NCBI GenBank assembly: GCA_027858715.1
Contig: JAQICD010000147.1
Coordinates: 1-38,112, forward strand
From: Prolixibacteraceae bacterium
Lineage (GTDB): Bacteria; Bacteroidota; Bacteroidia; Bacteroidales; Prolixibacteraceae
Reading direction: 5' to 3'
DNA length: 38,112 nt
Shown here: one piece after another, positions 8,144 through 15,740 of the stretch
Position numbering within the stretch: position 1 is the stretch's first letter
Layout of the letters: each line of letters starts with the position of its first letter
The notes under the pieces: generated by a model
The model's input: the letters and a program-made list of their open reading frames with translations, nothing else
Told to the model about the DNA's origin: nothing
Database searches by the model: none
Made by a program: the position numbers and the translations under genes

Positions 8144-10033
8144 TTATGACAAAAAGCCTAATGCATAAATTTTATACACACCTTTAACTCTCTTAATTAA
8201 AATGGTTCTGGGAGAAATATTGGTTGAGCCGTTAAAACGAATTTCTTCTTTTATGTTATTATATTTTCCACCTTCAAAATATGATCTTTTTATGATAGCA
8301 TCTTTTATGCCTTCTGAAAAAATCTTATCATACCTATATGATAAATCTTGTGGACTCCTACAGTGATATGATTCAGCTTTATTATAAGCATTATCACCAT
8401 AATAGTCAGGTAATGGGAAAGTACACATTTCAGCAATTGCATCTTTGTCGTTTAACATTACTGCTCGTCGAAGATCAGTAATAAATACATCAATATTATA
8501 ATGATTGTCGAAATGATATAACGTTGAAAACTTTCGATATCTCAATTCCCTATCTACCTTTTTCACAATTGCATTCTTATCAATATTATTCATTCTCACT
8601 TCCTCGTTATCGCAGGCAAACAAGTTTGTAATATGATATGCTGTAATATCTTTTAATACTTTTTCATTAACAAGTATCAACGTTCTTCCACGTATTCCTT
8701 TCTCTGTTGAATTACCATCCTCAAAATATTCAATTACATCAATTACATCACCTCTTATTGAGCCGTAGAATACACTTTTTTCAACACCAGAACCAGTATC
8801 ACTGTTTGCAGTTTTAAAACTAGCAACACCATACACTTTACTATCATCAATATACAAATTAAATATGCTGTGACTTTCCTGATTGTCAACATATCCAATG
8901 TTTGAAAAACAATAAATACTATAATCTCTATGTTTCTTTGTTTCAGTAATCGGTTTTTGCTTATTAAAATCAGGAAGCAGTTTTTGGGCTTCTTCTTTAA
9001 ATGTACTATTCGGATACTTTTCAAGAAAAGCTTCAACCTTTTCTCGTGTAGGATCATTTTTGGAAATTTGCCATGCAATTAGTTCATTTTTGAAATAGGT
9101 GACAGTATCTATTTTACTCGATTCTGGATAATTCGCAATAAAATTATTGCACAACTCAACAGTTCCGGTTTTCAGCGTTTTTTCAAATGCCAACATTTCT
9201 TTCTCTAATTCCTCACTCTTCAAAACCTCTGGTTTTTCTATGTTATATTTTTGCATGAGGTTTAAGAATTCTTCAGAATCTCTTATCTCTTCTAAATCTT
9301 TTGTCTTCCAAAAGTAATAAGGATATTTATGTCCATTCTTTATTGATTTCTCAAGATTCTCAAGTGCCAGTTCTTTGCTGTTTAAGTATGAATAAATACT
9401 GGCCATATTATAATAATATTCTTTCTTTTTGTCTTTTCGCAACAACTTCTTCATTAATTTAACGGCACTACGTAATTCGCCTGTAAAAAGTAAAGCAAAA
9501 GCTTTTGCTGGTGATTTTTTTCCATTTTTTATAATAAAATCAAAATCTTTTTGGGCTTTCGCTGAATTATCTTTTGCTATATATGACTTTGCCCGGATGA
9601 GGTAAGCATCATAATTTTTCTTGGGTTTTTTAGTTATCGACATCGTCGAGTATTGAATGGCTTTATCAAAATCTCCTTCTGAATATGCTTTTCCAGACTT
9701 AATTAAATATTCAAATGCTGGATAATAGTAAAAGTCAGTTCTTGATTGAACTTTTTGAAACCAAATATTGGCTCCAACATAATCTAAATGATAAAACTTA
9801 ATTATTCCTAAATAAAAAGCTGCATTATTAACCCTGCCCTTAGGAAAAATCTTTTTCACATTCTTGTTTTGCTCGTAATATTGTAAAAATTTGTGAGTGG
9901 CATCTTCATATTTACCGGCATTCATCTGTTTAATGGCCGTTTTATACATTCGCTTATTAACCTCATTTTGCGCAAAACAATTAACTACAACCAAATTAAG
10001 AATTACAATGATTAATATACGGTATTTATTCAT
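8144..10033 (-). CDS. Exported TPR protein of the envelope operon
   Basis: A 629-residue protein with an N-terminal signal sequence (ILIIVILNLVVVNCFAQ, cleavage near residue 22; a Cys at 19 could instead make it a lipoprotein). Residues 27-260 form tetratricopeptide-like helical repeats (NAGKYEDATHKFLQYYE, YSEGDFDKAIQY, LNSKELALENLEKSI). Residues 290-350 carry two FIANYPESS / FLEKYPNST motifs of the same type as in the 1153-residue partner. The middle is beta-rich (about 375-470). The C-terminal part (about 515-629) has the AVMLNDKDAIAEMCTFPL pattern, which I associate with a small alpha/beta periplasmic domain of unknown role. It is the first gene of the operon, with a -7 box at 10065-10072 and a 12-base gap to the next gene. 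Function unknown; a scaffold role is inferred. Confidence 0.75.
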   Translation of the reverse strand: MNKYRILIIVILNLVVVNCFAQNEVNKRMYKTAIKQMNAGKYEDATHKFLQYYEQNKNVKKIFPKGRVNNAAFYLGIIKFYHLDYVGANIWFQKVQSRTDFYYYPAFEYLIKSGKAYSEGDFDKAIQYSTMSITKKPKKNYDAYLIRAKSYIAKDNSAKAQKDFDFIIKNGKKSPAKAFALLFTGELRSAVKLMKKLLRKDKKKEYYYNMASIYSYLNSKELALENLEKSIKNGHKYPYYFWKTKDLEEIRDSEEFLNLMQKYNIEKPEVLKSEELEKEMLAFEKTLKTGTVELCNNFIANYPESSKIDTVTYFKNELIAWQISKNDPTREKVEAFLEKYPNSTFKEEAQKLLPDFNKQKPITETKKHRDYSIYCFSNIGYVDNQESHSIFNLYIDDSKVYGVASFKTANSDTGSGVEKSVFYGSIRGDVIDVIEYFEDGNSTEKGIRGRTLILVNEKVLKDITAYHITNLFACDNEEVRMNNIDKNAIVKKVDRELRYRKFSTLYHFDNHYNIDVFITDLRRAVMLNDKDAIAEMCTFPLPDYYGDNAYNKAESYHCRSPQDLSYRYDKIFSEGIKDAIIKRSYFEGGKYNNIKEEIRFNGSTNISPRTILIKRVKGVYKIYALGFLS

Positions 10034-10064
10034 GGTAATTAGTTAAGCTAGTTAAAAAGTAAAA

Positions 10065-10072
10065 CAAATATA
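10065..10072 (-). promoter_or_regulatory. Candidate -7 box (TATATTTG) of the TPR/VWA-OmpA/WG operon
   Basis: An exact match to TAnnTTTG on the minus strand, 31 bases before the ATG at 10033. Transcription would start near 10058 and leave a leader of about 25 bases. No clear -33 element was found. The site places the operon start upstream of the TPR gene and separates it from the lipoprotein gene ending at 10183. Confidence 0.5.
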
Positions 10073-10182
10073 AGCACATTAGCATCAGGTAAAATTTTAG
10101 AATGCTTCATAAAGTTTAAAAAAACAGGAAATCAATAGCATTTTGATTACTATCTGAATATGAAAATTAAACCTTTGAGCGT

Positions 10183-10707
10183 TCATTCCAAAACTCTCCA
10201 CCCTTTATCGTATTTTTTTAATTTTATCTCCTTTTTTCTTGCTTTTTTATAGCAATCTTTCGATGGACACATATACGAATAAATTGGCTCAAGAGGAACA
10301 TATCCTAATGTATATTTAACAATCGCAATATTCTTTTCTTTGTCAACTAAAATCTCATCTATTGTTTTTATATGTTTACTATACATAGCGAAAGAAGCCC
10401 TTATATCGCGACTGTAATTGCTATAAGTAATTGATTGAATGAAATCTTTTCCCTTCTCTGTTGGTTTATACCATTTCATGACAGAATTTTGATTGTCAAG
10501 ATATACGTATTCACCTGAAACTATTTTGTTGATTCCTTTAGCTTCAGTTGTCCCATAATCATAAGTGTCATAAAATATATATGGTTCGGGATATTCTTTA
10601 TACTCTGAGATGATTTCTTTTGCTCGCTCATTGTTTAATTGTTCTCCACACGAAATCAGGATCAATGCAATAATTATAACTCCTACGAATAACCAGTTCT
10701 TTTTCAT
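10183..10707 (-). CDS. Small hypothetical lipoprotein
   Basis: A 174-residue protein starting at ATG 10705-10707; the frame stays open two codons further to a TTG, which is less likely. The signal sequence ends in the lipobox LILISC with Cys20. The mature part contains YDYGTTEAKGINKIVSG and a C-terminal half with CPSKDCYKKARKKEIKLKK that ends in a short beta strand (KGWRVLE). Two cysteines near the end (CPSKDC) could form a disulphide. I do not recognise the family. The strand pattern resembles small NTF2-like or DUF4878-type lipoproteins, but this is weak. It precedes the envelope operon on the same strand with a 149-base gap and has its own upstream region, so co-function is possible but not shown. 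Confidence 0.65.
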   Translation of the reverse strand: MKKNWLFVGVIIIALILISCGEQLNNERAKEIISEYKEYPEPYIFYDTYDYGTTEAKGINKIVSGEYVYLDNQNSVMKWYKPTEKGKDFIQSITYSNYSRDIRASFAMYSKHIKTIDEILVDKEKNIAIVKYTLGYVPLEPIYSYMCPSKDCYKKARKKEIKLKKYDKGWRVLE

Positions 10708-10963
10708 GCTCAAATTTTTTAATTGTTTTTCAATGGTGTCTGCTAAAAAAATGATATTGTCATAGATTGCTTCGTTACGTTCACAATGACTTCATTATAT
10801 GATTGTTAATCACACTAGTTTTAGAATAAAAATGTATTTATAAAAAACATGCTAAATACATATATAAATTTTGAAAATAACATTTTGAAAAGTAGACAAA
10901 ACCCCAAAAACTAAAAAGCATTTTATAAAACCACACCCACTAAAGCCTAAATTTACACCCACC
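10708..10963. other. AT-rich intergenic region with a dispersed-repeat remnant
   Basis: 256 bases without a supported gene. It holds the 26-base remnant at 10765-10790 listed separately. The rest is strongly AT-rich, and no terminator hairpin or -7 box is convincing. It separates the HTH regulator (ending 10964) from the small lipoprotein on the same strand. Confidence 0.5.
10765..10790. repeat. Degenerate copy of a widespread dispersed palindromic repeat
   Basis: On the minus strand this reads GTCATTGTGAACG followed by TAACGAAGCAATC. From memory, it differs at three positions (C to T, and G to A twice) from the short intergenic repeat GTCATTGCGAGCG-TAGCGAAGCAATC found in many bacterial genomes. 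All three changes are transitions, consistent with decay of an old copy. It is partly self-complementary (GATTGC...ACAATG). No second copy is in the window. Confidence 0.5.
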
Positions 10964-11839
10964 TTATAATCTTTTGAACCACCCAATTCTGTCGTGAAAA
11001 GCAACTACATCTGTTATTGAGTTAAATGTAATATGGGGATAAGAAGATCGGGCGATATTTAAAATTCCGTTTTCATTTTTGCAGTCCGAAATATATTTTT
11101 TAATCGTGTTTCGCGGGTATTTCAGGGCATTGGCACAGGTAACTGTTGTAGCATTTTTATTGTTTCTGTAATGCAGTAAAATTTCTTGTTGTACAGAACT
11201 TACAATAAAAGGTTTTATGGCATAGCGTAATTCTGATAACATTAAATTCCAGTCGTCATAATAGTAACCATCATAATATATTTCTCCGGAAAGTTCTATT
11301 GGTTTCTTTTCTTTATACAATCTCACCACATTATATGTGTTAATATGTGAAATCATATTATTATGCTCATCAAATTCTAATGCCCGTGTTTCTTGTGCCA
11401 CCCAGTATATTTTTTCATCTTTAAATCGCATAGGTAATGCTATTTTAAATGCAAACTTATGCAAATCATACAGTTTCCCAGTCTGTGCAAAAAACATGTA
11501 AGCTGCTTTACCCCACGAAAGATAATCTTTCAAATAGATCCAATCCTGCGATCCGTCATCAATAAACGAGTGAAAGTCCATTAAGTCAAATTCCTCTTCA
11601 ATTCCAAGATATCTATCCAAATTGTATGAAAAAAGAATATCACCCGCCACTCTTTCTATTAAGTAAAATTGCTTGGGAAAATGTGGGTCACAATTGGACG
11701 GAAGATTTTCGATTTGTTTTTTAACATTTTCGAGTTCATTCGTACTCAAGCGAATTGGTTCACTATAATTTCTTGTCAACTCCTGTATAAAAACAAACAA
11801 ATCTTCAAATATTGACTCTAATTCAGAAAAAGACTTCAT
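10964..11839 (-). CDS. Cytoplasmic PAS-like/HTH transcriptional regulator
   Basis: The ATG at 11837-11839 gives 291 residues; the frame stays open to a GTG at 11881 (305 residues). There is no signal peptide or membrane helix. The N-terminal half has the pattern of a Bacteroidota LuxR-type sensor (DILFSYNLDRYLGIE, a middle domain with AAYMFFAQTGKLYDLHKF, then ALPMRFKDEKIYWVAQE and MISHINTYNVVRLY), which looks PAS-like. The last 75 residues hold a probable helix-turn-helix (VQQEILLHYRNNKNATTVTC, ALKYPRNTIKKYISDCK), less canonical than a standard LuxR helix. It lies 92 bases from the TonB receptor end on the same strand and may regulate that locus or the envelope genes downstream. Its ligand is unknown. 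Confidence 0.6.
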   Translation of the reverse strand: MKSFSELESIFEDLFVFIQELTRNYSEPIRLSTNELENVKKQIENLPSNCDPHFPKQFYLIERVAGDILFSYNLDRYLGIEEEFDLMDFHSFIDDGSQDWIYLKDYLSWGKAAYMFFAQTGKLYDLHKFAFKIALPMRFKDEKIYWVAQETRALEFDEHNNMISHINTYNVVRLYKEKKPIELSGEIYYDGYYYDDWNLMLSELRYAIKPFIVSSVQQEILLHYRNNKNATTVTCANALKYPRNTIKKYISDCKNENGILNIARSSYPHITFNSITDVVAFHDRIGWFKRL

Positions 11840-11973
11840 AAACTTAAAACCCAGATTGTCCAACTTTTCAAACCACCACACATAGTGCTTTAATCATAAA
11901 ATAAGAAAATACGAAACACAAGTGATACTTTAAAGGAAAGAAAATTTTATGGATTTTACAATTTATTCAATAC

Positions 11974-14016
11974 TCAAAACCACACCCCCACTTTAATATA
12001 CCAATTGCGGGGAGCACCCGGGTAAAAATACCGTGGCAGGGTTGCACCAAAGGAAGGCGCATTGGGCAAAATCATTGATACGTATTGGTCATCAAAAAAG
12101 TTATTTATGCCGACATCGAATTTTAAGTTCAAGCGCTTGATAACGTTCAGTCGATAACTCAATTTCACGTTACTAAGCCAATATCCTTCAACGTTTTGTG
12201 TATTTCCATCATCCAGATATTGCATGCCACTATGGCGCATATTCATATTGAATAGTAAACTTGATAACGGCTTCCAGCTAATTCTGAAATTGAAAGTATT
12301 ATTGGGCACTCCAGTCAGATTTTTTCCGGAATAGTCGTTGCCATCATCTTCAAACTGAACAAATATATTTTGTGCCAGGGCTGCTGTTCCTTCAAGTTTT
12401 AACCAACCGGGAAAATTTCTGGAATTTAAAAGCAGGTAACCTGCCTGCAGCTCGACACCTGAATGCGAGCTGCGACCAGCATTAATTCCGGTAAAAACGG
12501 CCTCGGATATACGTTTTGTCACCAATAAATCGCGAAGTAAAATGTGGTAAGCTGATGCATCAATAAACAAACGGCCATCGACACTGGCAATTCGGCTACC
12601 CAGTTCAAACATCCAGCCCTGTTCGGGTTTCAATTCCGGATTCTTTTCTCCGTCGGGCAACAGGGTTTCTTGAAGCGAAGGAGCCGAAAATCCATGACCA
12701 GCCGATGCATATAAGTTCATGCCTGGTATTACTTCGTAATTTAACCCCATTCGGGGTGAGACAATAAACGGGAAGCGATGCTCTCCTTCATCGTTAAGTT
12801 TGCCGTGGCAACAGTAATTCAAACGGTTGACATTAGCACCCGCAGTAAGCAATAAGCGACTGTTCACTTTGTAGTTAAACATGGCAAAAATATTACCGAA
12901 CAAACGCAGTTCATCAATGTCATTCACGGTGGTTTCCCCGGAGTCGTCATCCAGAAATGTACGCCAGTGATGATTTTCGCCAAAAAACTCAAAACCTGCA
13001 ACAGTATCGAAATTCGATATACTGTAAAATAGCCTATTGCGCAAACCATAGCGCACCGATTCTTCCTCGAGATTGTTAAACGGCCGTTTCTCAAATTCGC
13101 GATGCCCGCCTCCAAAGAAAGTAGCTGTATTCGACCAACGGGGATTGAACCGCGCTTGAACTGACACACCGGCCAGCAAACGACGTTGATTCTTGTAACC
13201 TTCTACACTCAGCCAGTTCGATGCTGCACGTTGAGGTACTGTTTCATACACATCGCGACTTAGCGAACTGGGAATTTGCGACATCAGATCGGAATACACC
13301 AGTGTAAATCCAACATTTGCTTGTACCACTTTTTTATCGGCGGTTAGATAAACCGAGTTTCGTTGGTAATTGCTGTTTTGGCGATAACCGTCGGAACTGG
13401 TATGATGGAATGACAAGGTCGCCTGTCCATTTTTGTATCCAAAGCCAGTTCCCGCATTAATTTTCATCGTATAGAACGAACCGTAATGCAGGCTGCTTTG
13501 CAAAAGTTCATTCTGCCGTGCAGTCGATAGCTTTATGGTACCACCCAATCCGTCACCGTACAATGCCGACGATGGTTCTTTTATCACTTCAACACGACCG
13601 AGTCTTTCTACGTCAATATCTTCAATAAAGGTGACACCATCACCATTGGTTAGCGGAATATCATTTAAATACGCACGCACACGGTTGGTAGAATATGGAG
13701 TCCGGCTTCCGATACCACGAATTACAATACGATTGGTATTATAAGTACCACTTTGCATCTGAACACCGGGTATTGTGTTCAGATGCTCAGTTATTGCCAG
13801 TTCACTCAGCGATGAAAGTTTGTCTGCATTAAGCAACGATATATTTCCGGAGATTTTATTTAACCTGCCCTCCAAAACAGTTGCCGACACATCAACTGTA
13901 GCAATTTGAACGGTATCACTTAATTTTGATATTTCAACCTGTTGTGCATTCGTCTGAGCATTTGATAAAAATAAAATTGCAAACAGTAAAACATAAAAAC
14001 GCAATCTATCTGCCAT
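11974..14016 (-). CDS. TonB-dependent outer membrane receptor (not SusC type)
   Basis: The ATG at 14014-14016 gives 680 residues with a clean signal peptide (MADRLRFYVLLFAILFL to TNAQ). The frame continues upstream for 31 codons into a sugar-dehydrogenase remnant, so an automatic call would give a wrong 711-residue protein. After a short TonB-box region (DTVQIATVDVSA) comes the plug domain (LNTIPGVQMQ, IVIRGIGSRTP, VEVIKEPSSALYGDGLGGTI), then a 22-strand barrel with NPELKPEQGW, NAGRSSHSGVEL and an aromatic C-terminus (NWYIKVGVWF). There is no SusC-type N-terminal carboxypeptidase-regulatory domain and no SusD neighbour, so import of a cofactor, siderophore or vitamin is likelier than of a glycan. 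The upstream PQQ-enzyme stub makes PQQ a reasonable substrate guess (compare E. coli PqqU/YncD). Confidence 0.9.
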   Translation of the reverse strand: MADRLRFYVLLFAILFLSNAQTNAQQVEISKLSDTVQIATVDVSATVLEGRLNKISGNISLLNADKLSSLSELAITEHLNTIPGVQMQSGTYNTNRIVIRGIGSRTPYSTNRVRAYLNDIPLTNGDGVTFIEDIDVERLGRVEVIKEPSSALYGDGLGGTIKLSTARQNELLQSSLHYGSFYTMKINAGTGFGYKNGQATLSFHHTSSDGYRQNSNYQRNSVYLTADKKVVQANVGFTLVYSDLMSQIPSSLSRDVYETVPQRAASNWLSVEGYKNQRRLLAGVSVQARFNPRWSNTATFFGGGHREFEKRPFNNLEEESVRYGLRNRLFYSISNFDTVAGFEFFGENHHWRTFLDDDSGETTVNDIDELRLFGNIFAMFNYKVNSRLLLTAGANVNRLNYCCHGKLNDEGEHRFPFIVSPRMGLNYEVIPGMNLYASAGHGFSAPSLQETLLPDGEKNPELKPEQGWMFELGSRIASVDGRLFIDASAYHILLRDLLVTKRISEAVFTGINAGRSSHSGVELQAGYLLLNSRNFPGWLKLEGTAALAQNIFVQFEDDGNDYSGKNLTGVPNNTFNFRISWKPLSSLLFNMNMRHSGMQYLDDGNTQNVEGYWLSNVKLSYRLNVIKRLNLKFDVGINNFFDDQYVSMILPNAPSFGATLPRYFYPGAPRNWYIKVGVWF

Positions 14017-14298
14017 AAAAGATTGGCCATCGTTAGAATTCAAATGTGAGTACGAAATATATATCCATCCGTTTTCCTCGTAATCGGGATGCAGTTTTAA
14101 ATCGAGCAATCCGCCCTAACCACGAGCACGAATTGGTGGCAACCCTTCAATCTCGAAAAGCTGACCTTTAGAAAACCGATAAAGCACTCCCGAACGTTCA
14201 GAAATGAGCAGATCTCCATCGGTCAAAAATTCCAATCCCCAGGGCACATCCAGTCCGCTTACAACCGACACTAAATAAAGAAACACAAAAAACAGCAT
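14017..14298 (-). pseudogene. PQQ-dependent sugar dehydrogenase stub with in-frame TAG
   Basis: From the ATG at 14298 the frame reads a hydrophobic leader, then GLDVPWGLEFLTDGDLLI, SERSGVLYRF and EGLPPIRARG. It meets TAG at 14110-14112 and continues in the same frame as GGLLDLKLHPDYEENGWIY up to the receptor's ATG. This is the N-terminal blade region of PQQ-dependent aldose sugar dehydrogenases (GSDH/YliI family), in which the segment is normally RxxGQGGLLD. The TAG therefore replaces a glutamine codon by one C-to-T change. The remaining three quarters of the propeller are absent, deleted up to the receptor start. The leader starts 3 bases past the stop of the AraC-type gene. The stub cannot be an active enzyme. 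Confidence 0.8.
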
Positions 14299-14300
14299 AA

Positions 14301-15473
14301 TTATTGATTCATTTTTCGGAAAGTGCCGGGAGTAACCCCACAAACTAGTTTGAAATTACGAATCAACGACCCCACAGAAGGAAATCCAACCTGTTCGGCA
14401 ATAGATTCCAATCCCGGTTCTGAATCTGATTTTTCTGAAAGAATTTTCTTGGTTTCTTCTACCCGGTAACGATTTACATAAAAACTAAAAGAGCAACCAA
14501 ATTCCGAATTTATCAACCGCGAAACATAAGTGCGGTTGGTATTGAGCATTTCACTTACATGCGTTATTTTCAGGTCTTGCTTTCGGTAAATATTCTCATG
14601 CTCGAATAAATTTATCAATTGCTTTTTCAGTAAAGGATTTGACACATCGCCCTTAATGCTTTCCATCCCTGAAACAATTTCAAAATATTCGTCGTTTTCT
14701 TTTTTATCAACTTCTAAATCATATACCGAATGGCTTTGTGTAAAACCCCAAAAGCCCAAAATAAAGATCAGTAAACTAAAAACCAACACTGGAAAGAGTA
14801 GTAAAGCATCGTGAGCGTTAAAATATGCCCGACCGATAATATTGGCAAATGTACTGGCGATTCCTGTTAGTGTAAAAACTAATATCAACAAGCGCACCCA
14901 GCTAACATCCCGTTTTTCAGTATCGGAATAAAATTCAAGCAAGCGTTTTTCATATTTTCGTATTAGCTGTAACCCTTTTGTTAAAAACAAAATTATTTGC
15001 ACAAAGAATATCACTTTGGTTGAAACAAGCAGGTATTTTTGCAACATGTAGAGTGAATTATTGCTCGTAATATCACCTTCAGCATAATGGTATTTATGTA
15101 CAAATTCAACACCATTTTCCATTAACAAATAAACTGTTGCAACCGACAACGACATCACTACTGCCGGAATGAGGTTAATAAATATTTTGGGGTTAAACCG
15201 ATAATCGCTTGTTAGCATTTTAATATATTCATAATACAGCGGGTAAACCGAAAGCATGGCCAACACATAAAATGAATCGCAGTAAACGTATAATTGATAT
15301 TCGCTTGAAAAATATACAGAATGACTAAAATATAAAAGCGATGTTACAAACATGAAAATGCCAAGAAATTGTTTGGCTTTGTTACCCTCACCTCTTGTCA
15401 ATAAAAGTACCACCATCCAAAACAGCGACACATACATTGGCATAAACACAAGCAAATCGAAAAAAAAATCCAT
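14301..15473 (-). CDS. Membrane-bound AraC-family transcriptional regulator
   Basis: The ATG at 15471-15473 gives 390 residues; the frame is open to a TTG at 15521, but only the inner start is an ATG. Residues 1-245 contain about seven hydrophobic helices (for example LLVFMPMYVSLFWMVVLLL, FINLIPAVVMSLSVATVYLL, ALLLFPVLVFSLLIFILGF). A linker follows, then a C-terminal AraC/XylS DNA-binding domain with two helix-turn-helix units (ITHVSEMLNTNRTYVSRLI; LESIAEQVGFPSVGSLIRNF). This 7TM-HTH architecture is common in Bacteroidota, where the membrane part probably senses a signal. Three bases after its stop begins the dehydrogenase stub, followed by the TonB receptor, so the three form one transcription unit and the regulator probably controls it. 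Confidence 0.85.
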   Translation of the reverse strand: MDFFFDLLVFMPMYVSLFWMVVLLLTRGEGNKAKQFLGIFMFVTSLLYFSHSVYFSSEYQLYVYCDSFYVLAMLSVYPLYYEYIKMLTSDYRFNPKIFINLIPAVVMSLSVATVYLLMENGVEFVHKYHYAEGDITSNNSLYMLQKYLLVSTKVIFFVQIILFLTKGLQLIRKYEKRLLEFYSDTEKRDVSWVRLLILVFTLTGIASTFANIIGRAYFNAHDALLLFPVLVFSLLIFILGFWGFTQSHSVYDLEVDKKENDEYFEIVSGMESIKGDVSNPLLKKQLINLFEHENIYRKQDLKITHVSEMLNTNRTYVSRLINSEFGCSFSFYVNRYRVEETKKILSEKSDSEPGLESIAEQVGFPSVGSLIRNFKLVCGVTPGTFRKMNQ

Positions 15474-15669
15474 AACCACACCACAATAACAATTGAAAAA
15501 ATATACAAAATCAACTTTCAATTTACGAAATCAACATGAAAAACCGAAAGAAAAGATACAAATTTGTAGAACTGAAATAACAATTACATTTCAGGCTGAT
15601 ATTTTGGTTCCCTACCATTATCATATCTTCATTTTGCACTTTTCTAAATGCAAAAGAAGAACAATGAAA

Positions 15670-15713
15670 AAGCAAAGCAGGTCGGTTTTCTAAAACCATC
15701 ACCTGCTTTGCTT
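15670..15713 (-). terminator. Rho-independent terminator after the GH28 gene
   Basis: A 13-base stem AAGCAAAGCAGGT / ACCTGCTTTGCTT encloses an 18-base loop that can itself pair (GGTTTTC / TAAAACC). On the minus strand it is followed by TTTTTCATTG. It lies 28 bases after the GH28 stop and therefore ends that gene's transcript. Confidence 0.8.
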
Positions 15714-15740
15714 GTGTTTAATAATAAGCATCATACCAAC

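Noticed and set aside
11974-14016. Reading the receptor as SusC
   Set aside because: It lacks the N-terminal carboxypeptidase-regulatory domain, is shorter than SusC proteins and has no SusD neighbour.
13981-14109. 31-residue N-terminal extension of the TonB receptor
   Set aside because: It is sugar-dehydrogenase sequence, and the true signal peptide begins at the ATG 14014-14016.
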